A stretch of 64,000 nt of DNA from Ananas comosus (GCF_001540865.1 NC_033622.1:7088460-7152459); one strand, 5' to 3'. Shown: positions 32,333-43,778, counted from the first letter of the stretch. Translations and numbers: made by a program. Notes: generated from the letters alone by a model not told the origin.

Positions 32333-33569
32333 TCACGCCCCTATTTCTATATTTCCTTTTCAGAGCCTTCGGCACCGGCGAAGGCACGGGATTGCGGCAA
32401 GGGTGTCGCCTAACTTGATAGATAGCGAAGCTCGCTTTAGCTCCTAGGTGGTTACTCTCTTTTTGTGTTTTTGTGTGAGGGAGGTTTTGTACCATGTATA
32501 GAGACCACCTATGTACCTTGTTTAGCTCTTGTATTTGGGACTCCTATTGTATTACTTTATATTTTTACATAGTGGATTTAGCCTTATGTTCTTTTCCCTT
32601 ATTGTAGCTTATAGATATACTTTGCTCTGATACTTCTAGATATTCTCCTTTTGTTGCTTTATTTATTGCTTCGTTATTTCTTTTATCGTTTTGTCCTAAA
32701 CGCCTTGTATGTTTTAGACATACGGTGGGTCTGGGCACGCGCCGGGCGGGCTTCCGCTGGGCCCCGAGGCCTGACACACAGTCTGTTTATACTTATAGTG
32801 GTCGCACCACACAAGTCGTCATGCACTCCGGAGTTTAGCGCGAGAGAAGCAGAGTTGATGTCCTGCAGACGGTCCCGAGTTTGAGAGCGAGGTGAGTCTC
32901 CTTACGATACGGGATAGCGAGGTGAGTCGTAGGCGACCCGAGGGATCGCCAAGAATTGGATAAACAAGTGAATAGCACCGTCATTGAACATTTGCTTATT
33001 GGACATGGTTAGTGGACATAGATGCATGTTAGTAAACTACATACTATATGATGCATGCATACATTACTTGTGATTGGGCATAGTAGCGTAGTTTTCCTAT
33101 TATGTCGTTTACTGCTTTCGTTATCTATCTATCTATCTGTCACGCCCCGGGACCCAGCGGAGGCCCGCCGGGCGCGTGTCCAGACCCGCCATATGTCTAC
33201 AACATATAAGGCGTCTAACAACAACAACAATAATAAAAGCAATAATAAAAGGCATCTAGGAGTATCAGAGCATAATAAATGTCTAAATGCTACATCAAGA
33301 AATAAGGATAAAACTGTAAATTCGCTAAATAAGACATAAAGTAAATACAATAGGAAATCCCAAATACAAGTGCTATAGGTAGGTACATAGGTGGCCTCTA
33401 TACACGGATACAAAAATCTCACACTCTCTCAAAAAAAAACAAAAGAAAGAGTAACCACCTAGGCAAAGTATCACTCCTCGCTAGCTAGCTAAGCGATCCC
33501 CTTGCCGCGATCCCGTGCCTCCGCCGGTGCCGAAGGCTCTGAAAAGTAAACATAGAAACAGGGGCATGA

Positions 33570-33588
33570 GAACTATTAAGAATAGTTC
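33570..33588 (-). other. Conserved LTR hairpin (inverted solo LTR)
   Basis: GAACTATT AAG AATAGTTC on the plus strand: an 8-bp stem. Confidence 0.7.
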
Positions 33589-35320
33589 CCAGTGGGCAAT
33601 TACTGACTTCAGTGAATGCACCACGAGGCCCAAAGCTACAATAGATGTCAGTGACCATAACTGTAGGAAAATGAAAGGCAAGTAAAAATGTAACTTACTA
33701 CACGTGATATCTCCACTTAGCATAAATAGCATAAGTATGAAACAACTATGCATGAAGTAAAAGTCTCCAACTATCATAATGTTCACAATGCGAAATAGTA
33801 AAGTTCCGTTGTTTACTATTCTAGTCAATGTCCAAATAATACTCTAAGTCATCATCTGTCCACATGTCATGATGAATACTCAAGTCAAATCTGAAGAGAC
33901 CCACCCGAAGGCTGTCTATGGCCCTGAGACCCACCCGTAGGCTGTCTGGCCGGTGCCGAGCCTAATGGCCCCGTGTAGTCAATCACCCCCACCCTAGGAA
34001 GTGAGCCCTGGCCCTACGCAAATCACTTCGGCCCAATCCCGCACGCAATATGATCATGCGATGGCCATCTCCGGAGCCGGCTTGTAGGGATCGACCCTCA
34101 CAAGCATTCGAATAGCACATATGGCAAGTAACGCAACCGATCAGTCGCAAGTAAACAAATTCCTCATGTTCAGTAAGGCATGGTAATATTAGCAAAATTC
34201 CTCGTGCCAACAGTCACTATTTCATCTAATATCTCAAATAGAATAATTTATGTCCATGTGGCCTAATTATCAAGTCTCTATTGTTGCATTTAATTAAATT
34301 CCTAGTCCAAGTGCCTCTTTATGACACTTGCTCATTTTGTCCCAACTATGGAATAATCAGTTCAAAAACTTATAATTTAGTCAAAATCTAAGCATGAAAA
34401 ACTTATTTCCTATCATCTCAACTAGATATTGTCGCATGCATATTTCAACAAAGCACATTATGTCTAATCTATATATAAGTAACTTTCTGATGGATAACAT
34501 ATGAGTTCATAAGCATTCAAAATTTCTCTAGTAAATAGCTAACTAAACATGAATATGCATGAATTGAAGAGATGAAAGCATTTCAGAACTTAGGAGGAAT
34601 TTCCTCCCGATTTCAAGGAAGCCAAACCCCACCGATGAAACGAAAACCCTCGTGCGCTCCAACAGGTGATCCTCTAGTCTCCTAAGTACCTTAGATGGTA
34701 AGCAAGAACAAGTGCATCTTTAGTCGAAACAAACGACGACTCAAGCCTCATCACTAAGCATATAGGGCAGGGTTGACCAAAACGCACCGATTGCTAATGC
34801 ACTCTCCCAAATCTTCCAAATGGAGCTAGAGTCCTTCCAATAACTAAACCTAAGCAAAGTTCTAAAAACCCATACAATTTGATACAAAAGCGTCTCAAAC
34901 GAAAAAATCCCAAATACTAAACCTAAAATGCCAACATCTAGGGTTTATCTAGTAACATCCAAACCAAAATCCGAATCTAGAGGAAAAAAAAAGCTACAAA
35001 ACTCTTAAAAGCTCAAACCAACTCCAAAGTCCTCTAGGTTTGAAAGTGATCCTTCAAACATGTCAATCCAACCAAGATTCACACTTCTCCCCATGCGTGA
35101 AATACCACAAAACCAAGCAAGGAGAAGAGAAAAAGATCAAAACCTAGCCCAACCTAACAAAAATGGAGAAGAAACCTATAGGGGAGAGTTTCTCACCTTT
35201 CCTCCCACTGGTCCCTGATCGGGCTCAAAGGACTCACAAAGGGCTGGGTGTGTCATATATACGAGTGTGTCAACAATTGCACAAACACCGCCTCCAAGAA
35301 AACAGCCGCGCTCTGCACTG

Positions 35321-35493
35321 TGTTACCGTTACAACGTTTGTGTACCGGTACATCTGCCCACTCGAAATGCCAAAAACAACCCACGAGCCTCGGTTCGCTG
35401 GGAAATGCTTTGTGTAAACCTGTTCACCAACACACGTACCGGTACAGCCATCAACCCCGTACCGGTACAGCAAGCGAACCCGTACCGGTACAC
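35321..35493 (-). repeat. Palindrome array, TGTACCGGTACA type (inverted solo LTR)
   Basis: Five units; the outermost reads GTTACCGTTACA. It lies upstream of the TATA-like sequence in the LTR's own orientation. Confidence 0.8.
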
Positions 35494-35757
35494 GGCCTGC
35501 TGAAGGCCACCCGAGAGCTGACCAAAAATCCAACTTTTTGGATTTTGGTACACAGCTTTAAACCACAATTCTCGGGACTCGAACCATAGGTCGGGACACT
35601 GTCAACGACCTACCAGAAAGTCTGGAAAAGCTCGACACACAAATCAAACACTCGAACCTCGCAATTTGCAAAGGTCCAGTGTGTTACACTATCTATCTGC
35701 TTTTGCCCACTCGGACCTAGTGGAGAGATCGGCGGAGTCGACGGCCGAACCCACTGG

Positions 35758-35776
35758 GAACTATGGACAATAGTTC
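35758..35776 (+). other. Conserved LTR hairpin (C)
   Basis: GAACTAT GGACA ATAGTTC, followed by CTCACCCCAC and TTTGTTGCAG|GGCC. Confidence 0.7.
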
Positions 35777-36261
35777 TCACCCCACTTTGTTGCAGGGCCT
35801 AGTATGAGTATGCCGGGCGAGGACCGCGGCAAAGGCATCGCGCCCGAGCAATAGTACATAGTAGCTTTCCTATTTTGCATTAGTATCACCTTATGTATTT
35901 GAGAGGCTTATGTCGGTGAGGATTGAATAGCTATTGATGTATTTTGGTGATGATCTAGTAAACATGTATTCATTTTGGAAATGATGTAAATGGATGAAAT
36001 GTGATGTAATAGCTAGTAGATCTCTCTTTTGTTCACTTGTACACACATGTGACTCTTGCTCTTAGTTGTTGGCACTTGTTGTGCCCTTCGTTGATTGTGT
36101 ATATATAGAATTTCTATCCCTAGGCAAATTCTTATACACGATCTGGTTGTTTAGCCTTGGGCGGACAGGGGAGGTGCTGTTCGTTCGGCGTCTGTTCGAT
36201 GCGCCCGAACCGGACCAAATTGGTAGTGGTCTCGGGGCGTGACAGGGCGTGACAGATATAA

Positions 36262-36273
36262 TGGTATCAGAGC
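36262..36273 (+). promoter_or_regulatory. Primer-binding site of element C
   Basis: TGGTATCAGAGC, 8 bases after the second copy of the LTR terminus. Confidence 0.9.
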
Positions 36274-36584
36274 CTAAAAGTGAAAGTATAGGATGGACTT
36301 AGAGACCCTTAGGAATGGAAAACTTTAAGGATCTAGGAAACGTGAGTGACGTGGAATCAAAGTAGAGCGAAAGCTTATGATTGGGTTGAAGTTATTGAGT
36401 CTCTAATGTGGTTAGAGGCTAATCCAAGTTGATATTTGTTCTCTATTCCCTGTGTTGTGATCGGCGGCCGACGACATAATGCTTTGGAATGAAAATAAAT
36501 ACACTTGTTTGCTTTCGCCGGATAGGATTTGTTTGAGTAATGTTGGTTGTGTAGCTAATGTAAATTGCTACATTTCAGGAAACG

Positions 36585-36820
36585 GTGCCTCATGGTCGAC
36601 CCCAAACACGGTCTAGGCTCGAGGAACCGAGTGTGGCTCCTGTGCAACCCGGAGCAAGCGGCGACGGGGAGCTTCAGGAGCAAATGTCCGCGCTTTTCGA
36701 AGTAGTGCGACAACAAGCGGAGTCCGTTCAGTGCCAAGGGGAGCAAATCCAAAGGCTTCAAGAGGCCTTTGAGGCGGCGGCAGCGGCGCAAGTGAGGACC
36801 GAGCACCCTGCCCCCCCTGC
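36585..36820 (+). pseudogene. gag: Gag N terminus of element C, truncated
   Basis: MPHGRPQTRSRLEEPSVAP, then GDGELQEQMSALFEVVRQQAESVQ and GEQIQRLQEAFEAA. It matches the start of element A's Gag (49712), including the helical heptad-like QRQGEQIQRLQEA segment. The frame is open until it meets the inverted LTR at 36821, after which reading is accidental. The gag core domain is missing. Confidence 0.8.
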
Positions 36821-37285
36821 TGTCATGCCCCGAGACTGCTACCAATTTGGTCCGGTTCGGGCACGTCGAACAGAGGCCGAACGGATAGCACCTCCCATGT
36901 CCGCTCGAGGCTCAACAAAGAGATCATATACAAGAATTCGCCCAAGAACAATTCAAACATATACATGATCCATACGAAAATGAAAGAAGCACCACCAGTG
37001 CTATACGATAAGAGCAAGTGACACAAGTATACATACAAATGCAATAAAAAAGAGATTCTATCTATTTCATCACATTCATCCATTTATACAATTGGTTTAC
37101 ATTGCGTCTTCCCAAAATATGGATATAAGTTCATCTCATCATAATATAAGTATGAATATAACTCTCCAAAACATCTCACAACCTATAGATCATCTAACAC
37201 TCATATACATAGGGTGCTACTAGTGCAATAGGTAAGTCACTAATGCTAGGGCGCTATACCCTTACCGCAATCCTCGCCCGGAGAA
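36821..37285 (-). repeat. Inverted LTR fragment inserted in C's gag
   Basis: TGTCATGCCCCGAGACTGCTACC is the reverse complement of the terminus of C's own LTR type (36205-36244). It continues through the 3' part of the LTR to the CTTACCGCAATCCTCGCCCGG box, then stops against the SINE-like tail. Its far end and target duplication are not present (cctgc precedes it). Confidence 0.8.
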
Positions 37286-37370
37286 AAAAAATTTTTTTTT
37301 TTTTGAGAGATAGGTAGCACGCTATGCCCTTACCGCGATCCTCGCCCGGAAAAAAGTAAATTTTTTTTTT
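37251..37370. repeat. Two-copy tandem duplication of an LTR/SINE-tail junction
   Basis: The block CGCTATRCCCTTACCGCRATCCTCGCCCGG plus A-run, T-run and GAGAGATAGGTAGCA occurs twice in a row (about 37252-37319 and 37320-37385). The unit is about 68 bp and joins LTR sequence to the SINE tail. Confidence 0.7.
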
Positions 37371-37513
37371 GAGAGATAGGTAGCACGCTACCCGCTTCGT
37401 TTATTTCATTTAGAAATAAACTTAGCTGAAAATGTGAATCAACTAGGATTCGAACTTGGGTCGAGGGTACCAACTATCAAACCCTTTGCCACTTGCTCTA
37501 GGGACGGTTGGTG
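37361..37513 (-). mobile_element. tRNA-derived SINE-like element, copy 1
   Basis: On the minus strand: box-A-like TAGAGCAAGTGGC, box-B-like AGTTCGAATCC (plus-strand GGATTCGAACT at 37447), body GATTCACATTTTCAGCTAAG...AAATAAACGAAGCGGGTAGC and a tail GAGAGATA-complement followed by an A-run (T-run 37361-37370). Short A-rich flanks (AAAAAAG on both sides) may be the target duplication, but are low complexity. Confidence 0.65.
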
Positions 37514-39380
37514 AGAAAAAAGAATATTGTGAGAATTTTATTAATATAGGTAGATAATTTCTGTATTGAACCAAATATGAAAATAATGTATTTAAAAGTT
37601 TTAAATAAATAAAAGAATTTATATAAAATATGAATTAATAAATTCTAAAAACAGATTTTAAAAAAATTAATTTTTAATAAAAAAAATTTTGAATTTGTGA
37701 ACCGAATAGTTTTCCACAAATGAATCGCGAGTACAAATAGAGATCTCCGGCCTTAACTCCTTTTGGGGCCAAATATCTCTTCTGTGGCATAAAGATTGCG
37801 TAGCACAGCTTTCACGCTGACAAGTGGGCCCCACAGATACGGTAGAGAGTCTCGGCGTTTGTGCAGTTGAATCGTGGTGAGTCCCACATTTCATAACGTG
37901 GACCACCTAATCCACGCCTCAATTATTTTAATTATGACTTTTTTTTTATTGGTGGCGTGTTCTGTGTGCCTAAGTTTAACATATTATATTTTTCCAAATA
38001 AAATGAGTTATTTAATTTTGTATCCTTCTTCTACTATATTAAATTTTCTGGTACGTCATTGAAAAAAATAACAATTTTTAAGGACTAATCATCTATGATT
38101 AATTTAAGACAAATTGATTACTAAATAAATAAAATTTAATAATTTGGATCGTGTCAAATAGTCGAGATTAATGGGCTAAGGTCTAAGCTTTAACACATAC
38201 TACTCTGAATTCTACATATTTTCTTCGGAGAAAAATATATATATATAGATATTTTGATAAAATTTCCAACAACCTTATCTTTTAACAATTGTCTAAAATT
38301 TCGAATAGCTACGTAACTTGCAAATTTTTATAAGTAAATTATAAACAAATATGATGATAAGTCTTGTGTAATATATTGTGATACTGTGGTTTGAATTTTT
38401 TTTAAAATTTTTCGAGTGAATACTTTTCTCTCTTAATATAAGAAACATACAAGGTTTATATTAACTTCAATAGTAAATTACGAGTTTACTTCAAAGGTGA
38501 CTCCATTTAATTTGCAGCACAAAGTACCTTTCTAAATATGAAAATAAAAATATATATATATATTAAGTGTAATTTGTAGGAGTTCGAAATTCACGGTTTT
38601 AGATGGGGAACGAAAACAAGTCCCCACATGGATCGGTACTTACAAAATAACACCACCACGAATAAAGGTCAAAAATACTTACTTGAAATTACTTTTAAAC
38701 TTTTCTTAATCTCACATTATAAAATAGCAGTACTAGAAAATAGCGATAAAAATTCAAGTGTTTACATTGTTGTAGAAGAATCTAGCTAGTTCGCTCTCTT
38801 ATTGACGATTCTAATTAACAATGGAGGGAAACTCCAAAACGTCGTTTGAGATATTTTGGAGTTCTCTTGTGTAATACGAAAGCACACATTTCGGAACCGT
38901 CCCCTTCTTCTTTTTCTTTTTTTCTTTTTTCTTGTTGCATTTTTTTTCTATTATATTGTATTGCAGTTCAATTAATTAGTGGAGAGTAGATGGATGGGCA
39001 CTTGGATTATTGACTGAGTAGCCATGTGGAAGAACACGTACGACTGTTGCAAGTTAATTAAGTGGGGGACCCTTTCAATGGGCAAAATAGGCATCCCATG
39101 CCTTTTCTGAAGCGAAAATATTATCATATAAAATTATAATATATGAGTGCTATTTATGAGTCACATGACATGACGGAAAAAAAAAAAAAAAAAACAAAGA
39201 GGTCAAACTTTATTGCTTGCAATTGCCTGTTCGCTTCGCCAAAGTCAATTTGTTGCTTGCGATGGAAATTATCGCTTCTAGGAGAGAATTATGGCCCATG
39301 TTTACCTAATAGAATTAGATCGTCAGAATTACAAACTTTGCTGTAACTCAAGTTTAGTTAGAATAAAAATAATATTTTTA
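37514..39380. other. AT-rich spacer, no gene seen
   Basis: No long ORF or known motif. Short (AT)n tracts lie at about 38239-38251 and 38552-38563, and an A-run at 39177-39195. Single-copy intergenic DNA or old decayed repeats are both possible. Confidence 0.5.
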
Positions 39381-39521
39381 CACCGACCGTTTCTAGAGCA
39401 AGTGATAAAATGCTTGGTGGTTGGTACATGACTTTTCAAGTTGGAATCCTAGTTGATTCACATTTTCGTTAAATTTATTGCTAAATGAAATAAACGAAGC
39501 GGATAGCCTGCTACCTAGATA
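39381..39521 (+). mobile_element. tRNA-derived SINE-like element, copy 2
   Basis: It shares TCTAGAGCAAGTG, TTGGTAC, AATCCTAGTTGATTCACATTTTC and CTAAATGAAATAAACGAAGC with copy 1 (opposite strand). Its box B is degraded (AGTTGGAATCC) and no A-tail remains, so it is the older or more worn copy. Confidence 0.65.
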
Positions 39522-39961
39522 GGTCTAATCCTTATTTATAATGCAGGGATATATTATTAGGTCTATTGAGCACTAAACTTAAGTTAAACTAATTTGCAAG
39601 TTCACCAATCCAAAGGCACTCTTGCTGACTTGGCCTAATCTGATAAACATTGAACTCATCCTAAACTACCCAGCCTAGGTTATGGATCCAATAAGCTAAT
39701 CAAAAAATTTGGATCTTGAACCAACTTCTCATATCCAGCACAAAATTGTAGGTTTAGATTGCATCGGATCTCAATACCAGCATTCATTGTGCCAATTAGA
39801 TCCAACTTGAACCTGTCCTCAAAAAATGAAACTAAAAAATTCAAATGTAAGTTCAAATTTGAATATGGATTGCCGAGGTCGTCTGCAGTTGCCAATACAT
39901 GCATTTTACACTTCCAAAAATCACCATCAATTGTAAAAGCCTGGTGTTTTTTTGTGAAATA
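39522..39961. other. AT-rich spacer, no gene seen
   Basis: Nothing recognisable; only short chance ORFs on both strands. Confidence 0.5.
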
Positions 39962-40486
39962 CAGTACAACAAAAACGGTCTATAGCGACACTTTTAAATA
40001 TCGGTATAAGTCACAAAAAGTGCTACTGGCTAAATTACCGACACTTTTAAAAAGTATTGCTATATGTGGGGTCGCTAGGTATATAGTGACAGTTAAAGAG
40101 TGTCGCTATAATCTAAAAGAGTGCTGCTAATTTATCAATATTTATTTAAGCACCTAGCAACCACCGGAACTCTACCTCGTTGGTTGCGGCGGCGGAGAAA
40201 GACGAGAGGAAGGGATCTTCGTCTAGAATTTCAGTCGATTGAGTGAGAGGAGAAGGGGAAATGATAATCGATTTTTCTTTCCTTTTTCTTTTATTTTTCT
40301 TTTCTGTGTGTAATCAGGCCGAATGGGCTGGATGGGGTGGGTTTAGTAGAGTACCCTTTTATTTTTGATTGGATTAGACTTTATATTTAGGCATTAGTAG
40401 GTTTTTTTTTAAGTTTTGACATAAATATGACACTTACACAAAAATGTCCTAAACATGTGCCCCTATAATCTAATTCTGTTGTAGTG
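39962..40486. mobile_element. CACTA-type non-autonomous DNA transposon (525 bp)
   Basis: The left end CAGTACAACAAAAACGG is a one-base variant of the CACTACAACAAAA terminus; the right end ...CTGTTGTAGTG is its inverse. The flanking 3 bases are ata on both sides (39959-39961, 40487-40489), the size expected for CACTA elements. Subterminal copies of a TATAGCGACACTTTT motif in both orientations (39980-40130) are also typical. It has no transposase. Confidence 0.85.
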
Positions 40487-40545
40487 ATAACTGATGTGAA
40501 GGGAAGCTAATTAATTGATAGGAAATAATCTATGTGCGAGAAGAG

Positions 40546-40594
<49 letters not shown>

Positions 40595-41763
40595 AGGAAA
40601 CACCGATTATTGATCCTGTGTTTGAAGACAAATAGTTGGTCTGCTGGGGTTCCTTTATGAATGCCCTGCAGGCTCCTTTTTGTAAATTTTGCGTTTTTGT
40701 TTCCATATGCCTAATAATTTCCTGCATTTTCGAACATAGAAAGGAACAATTGAAACGCACATGTCCAACACTTTTTCTTCCAAAATTAGCCCTAAACTAA
40801 ATCACATTCACTTTAAATCTCTCTCCCCCTCTCCCTCTTACTGATTTGCATCCTCAGTTGAAAGTCTGAAAATCCATTTTTGTAAACTCCATCTCTGCCT
40901 ACTTTTTCATGCTTAGTTATGTAACTTTTAAAATCGTTTTAACCTCAAATTGCACCATACTTGCATATTTGCCGATAACCGGTACACGTACAGGTTTACT
41001 TATCGCCTAGATCTTGGGTAGGATTTTCCTGATTGTTCATTTAACAACCTAATAGTACTTCTAATTTAAGCGTGCTCTCTCTCTCCTCTCTCTCCTCTCT
41101 CTCTCTCTCCAGTATAAGCAAGCGACTTATTCTAATCTACAACTACGTCGCCATTTTCTAATTAGGTTAATACCATTAACCCAATGAATTAACTGACTCT
41201 ACCAATTAAAAATAAATAAAAAAAAAAAAAAACTGCATGTGTAACACCACATAGAAAGCTTTCATAGTTTTTCAATACAGATTTCATTAGCACGCTTCCC
41301 CTGATTGCCTCATACTGATAACAAAATATTCGTGTAAACTCGGTTATTAACACCAGCTGTGAATAGCTATTTTCTTTAAACTTTTCATTATTCCTCTTTC
41401 GTGTTATTTGAGAAATGCCATTAGTAATTACTTTTAACTTCCAATAGGAAGGCAAGAGCAGCATCTTCTTAAGTTAATGCGAAAGCGACCATCTATAAGT
41501 AAGTGCGAATCTAAGTTAAAGAATTAATTGGTTGGTCTGTCCCTTAATTTAGGGTTTCACTGCTGCGCCGCCCATGGAAATGAAGCTGAAAAGCACAACA
41601 TATTAAAAACATGTATAATTCAAGCGATGAAACTCAAAGAAGTCAATTCGATCCAAAAACAACAACATGGTGTAACTCGAACTTCTAAACAGTTTAAATT
41701 CCCTGCTAGGCGTGAGCAAAACCAGCCTGACCCAGTCCGGGTTGGGTTTTCATAGATCGGGTC
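40487..41763. other. Spacer with simple repeats, no gene seen
   Basis: A 30-base A-run lies at about 40551-40596 (with a few G), CT microsatellites at 40814-40838 and 41080-41110 and another A-run at 41217-41231. ORFs here are short and low-complexity. Confidence 0.5.
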
Positions 41764-42321
41764 TGTTGGATAAAATTAATTAAATATCCAAATAAAACAG
41801 TCGCAAAAATTACATAGATTTTTACATACCTCTTTTTGATGCGGAATTAATGTGGTGATTACCAGGATCTGATCTCGTCTTGTTTTACGAACTCGTTAAT
41901 CCGCCAACAATCTGTCTTTTTTTGTTGCACGTAGTTCTTTCTCGTTGCAATCCGGCTACTAGAGTCGATCACCGCACACCGCGCAAATCCCTAAGGTTTA
42001 TGATGGTGCCTTAGAGCGAACCCAAGAGAGAGAATTTTGTGGAGGGATGATTCTAATTTTTTATTCTTTTCGTTTTCTTTCATGTGTCCTATGTGGTCAA
42101 TACCTCATATATTTATAGGCCATAAGGGAGACATTAATCCTAATCATATTCTAACTAAATCTCACATAGATAGAGATTTAAACAGACTAGGGTTTATCTG
42201 TTAGATTTATTCCTTATCCCATGTGGACTAGGAATATAACAGATAATTATAAATATTTATTTCTTATACCATATGGATTAGAAATATTTTAGATAAGTCT
42301 CAATGTGAACGAATCCTAACA
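41764..42321 (-). repeat. 3' LTR of copia element B
   Basis: The plus strand reads TGTTGGATAAAATTAATT... to ...GAATCCTAACA, 558 bp, followed inward by the polypurine tract. It contains an 80 to 90-bp stretch (about 41845-41935, including ACCAGGATCTGATCTCGTC) that is missing from the 5' LTR. Confidence 0.85.
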
Positions 42322-42331
42322 TCTCCCACTC
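42322..42331 (-). promoter_or_regulatory. Polypurine tract of element B
   Basis: AGTGGGAGA on the minus strand, directly against the LTR. Confidence 0.75.
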
Positions 42332-43386
42332 GTACACACTTGGTACTTATTCATACCTTCTCATCCCAAATATATTCTCCTCTCGTTCTGCTCTTCATAC
42401 GGAAAATGGTTGGTGCGATCAATAACGAAAAGAATCATAAGTGAGGAGTGTTATATTAAGCCACCATCCGAACTAACATAACACTACAACTCCAAATCTC
42501 GTCTATACCCCAAATCACCGAACTACACCAGATCATAGCATCTATGATCCCATAGAGCAAGCTAGATCTCTGTCATTAATGTATTTGTTCTCATGATTAT
42601 ATTGACAACAAATATCAATATAATCGCCTGAGCTATGAGTCACAAATCATAGGTGTATTATCGAATGATTTTTCCTTAGATGCCTCATGTCAATCCATTT
42701 CAACTTGACTGCTTTCCTATACATGTTCCGCTGGACCAAATCAATCATGGCCCTTGAATATCATGCTAAAGTAGCATCATTAAGTGTCCACTTCATGACA
42801 TGGTTCTAAGTCCCAAAGGGTATGCAAAACTCACACAGCGACGACACGGGAATCAATTTCGTCACTCTCTAAAAACATAGTGATCGATCTAGCACATACG
42901 GTATGAACGTATGCTACGGTAGAGCTACCTCTAAGGACATGTCACGCTCAAAACACCATACGAATGTCAGTTCTGTTGCAACTCAAAGCAACAAACCTCA
43001 AGACAGTTACCTACATGATGTCTTCTTTACATTCGGCATCATACAAGCCAAGTAGAGTCGTGGACCATCTCTACTGTCGACTTCGTACAATCTCATCTTA
43101 GCTCATCTAAGGCAACATTCAAGATTTAAACACTCGCCAGCTCTTATAGCGCAAAGTGGATCACCTATATTACTAACTGCATTTATGTGATCTTATTTGT
43201 CTCATCCTGCTCGCTCTCCTAGCGACAGGGCGATCATCCGTGAGAGAGGGCTTATCAAAGGCCTCGTGACATTCATTCTCATAAGGATATTATGCACTAA
43301 TTTAAAATTCAAAAAGAATGTATATGAATGAAAAATGATGTCAAAAATATTTATTAGCAAAATTATTAATACAAGATATATAAGAG
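42332..43386 (-). other. 3' noncoding region of element B
   Basis: About 1 kb between the pol stop codon and the polypurine tract. No ORF. It is unusually long for a copia element with 0.5-kb LTRs. Confidence 0.6.
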
Positions 43387-43606
43387 TCAAGTCCTACACA
43401 AACCCAATCCTCTAATATGTTTATGAAAAACATCTCTAACAAGGGGTTTGGTAAAAGGATATGCAATCATATCAACAGCAAAACATATGTCCGGCCGAGT
43501 ACACATCATTGCATACATCAAACTGCCGACTGCACACGCATATGAGACTTTTTCCATCTGTTTTTTCTCTTCTTCTGTTTTAGAGTATTGTTCAAGGCTA
43601 AGATAA
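43387..43606 (-). pseudogene. pol: C-terminal end of copia pol (B), RNase H deleted
   Basis: Reading right to left from the element A junction gives SLEQYSKTEEEKKQME, then GSLMYAMMCTRPDICF, and then at once VDMIAYPFTKPL and HIRGLGLCRT-stop (TGA at 43387-43389). The first motif ends the reverse transcriptase and the second is the end of RNase H. The RNase H domain between them (well over 100 residues) is cleanly missing in frame. It joins to the piece ending at 56907 (PMDNGYYL). Confidence 0.85.
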
Positions 43607-43778
43607 TGTAATATACCGAAACTTCGGTAAACGAATATCGAACTTTGGTCAAATTGACAAAAGTGCGAGGTTAGTACGCTTTGGAAATGTCGAAGGTGTT
43701 AAAATGAGTAAAAGTGCATTGTGGGAGGTTTTCGAGAGCTAAAGAATCAAAAATCTGCAAACTTCAGTTTTTGGGCTC

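Larger units (their letters stand above)
28379..32776 (+). mobile_element. Gypsy element J, right part (left piece at 17991-18308)
   Basis: RNase H, integrase, chromodomain-like tail and 3' LTR of the element split by I. J was itself inserted into the 5' LTR of element C: the five bases after its LTR are cacag (32777-32781), which match CACAGTCTG of that LTR type (48184). Confidence 0.85.
30300..32776 (+). repeat. 3' LTR of element J, with a swapped palindrome module
   Basis: It starts TGTAACACACTAGACC and ends GAGGCCTGACA. Both ends and the body from about 30880 on match the I and F LTRs. The upstream regulatory part (about 30420-30860) is different: it carries the GGGACCGGTCCC-type array (30450-30605) and a purine-rich leader (AGAAGGAGGAGGAGAAGG) like those of element A. 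TATA-like TATATGG lies at 30689. Confidence 0.85.
33138..35688 (-). repeat. Inverted solo LTR, TGTAACACACT family
   Basis: The plus strand reads TGTCACGCCCCGGGACC... to ...CCAGTGTGTTACA. Flanks are ctatc (33133-33137) and ctatc (35689-35693), a perfect target duplication. No internal sequence remains, so it results from LTR-LTR recombination. It carries five palindrome units (35321-35493), a TATA-like TATATAT (35255-35261), the hairpin (33570-33588) and an ACAACAACAATAAT tract (33217-33245). Confidence 0.9.
32777..36254 (+). repeat. 5' LTR of element C (right part, split by a solo LTR)
   Basis: Real LTR sequence is 32777-33137 and 35694-36254. It ends with CTCGGGGCGTGACA at 36244 followed by a second GGGCGTGACA (to 36254), a 10-bp direct duplication of the LTR terminus. 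A TATC microsatellite at 33123-33137 is the insertion point of the solo LTR. Confidence 0.8.
32777..36820 (+). mobile_element. Gypsy element C: 5' LTR part, leader and start of gag
   Basis: Its LTR is of the type seen at 7156-8241 and 46072-49394. The left end of the LTR is lost behind element J. The LTR is interrupted by an inverted solo LTR (33138-35688). Leader and gag start follow and are cut at 36821 by another inverted LTR. Nothing of C's pol is in the window. Confidence 0.8.

Noticed and set aside
36823..37083. Minus-strand ORF downstream of C's gag
   Set aside because: It lies in an inverted LTR fragment and its product is a random hydrophobic sequence.
40530..40760. Phenylalanine-rich ORF on the minus strand
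   Set aside because: It is the translation of an A-run microsatellite.
37514..41763. A host gene in the only stretch outside the retrotransposon stacks
   Set aside because: ORFs are short and AT-rich, with no splice-linked exons, codon bias or recognisable motif.
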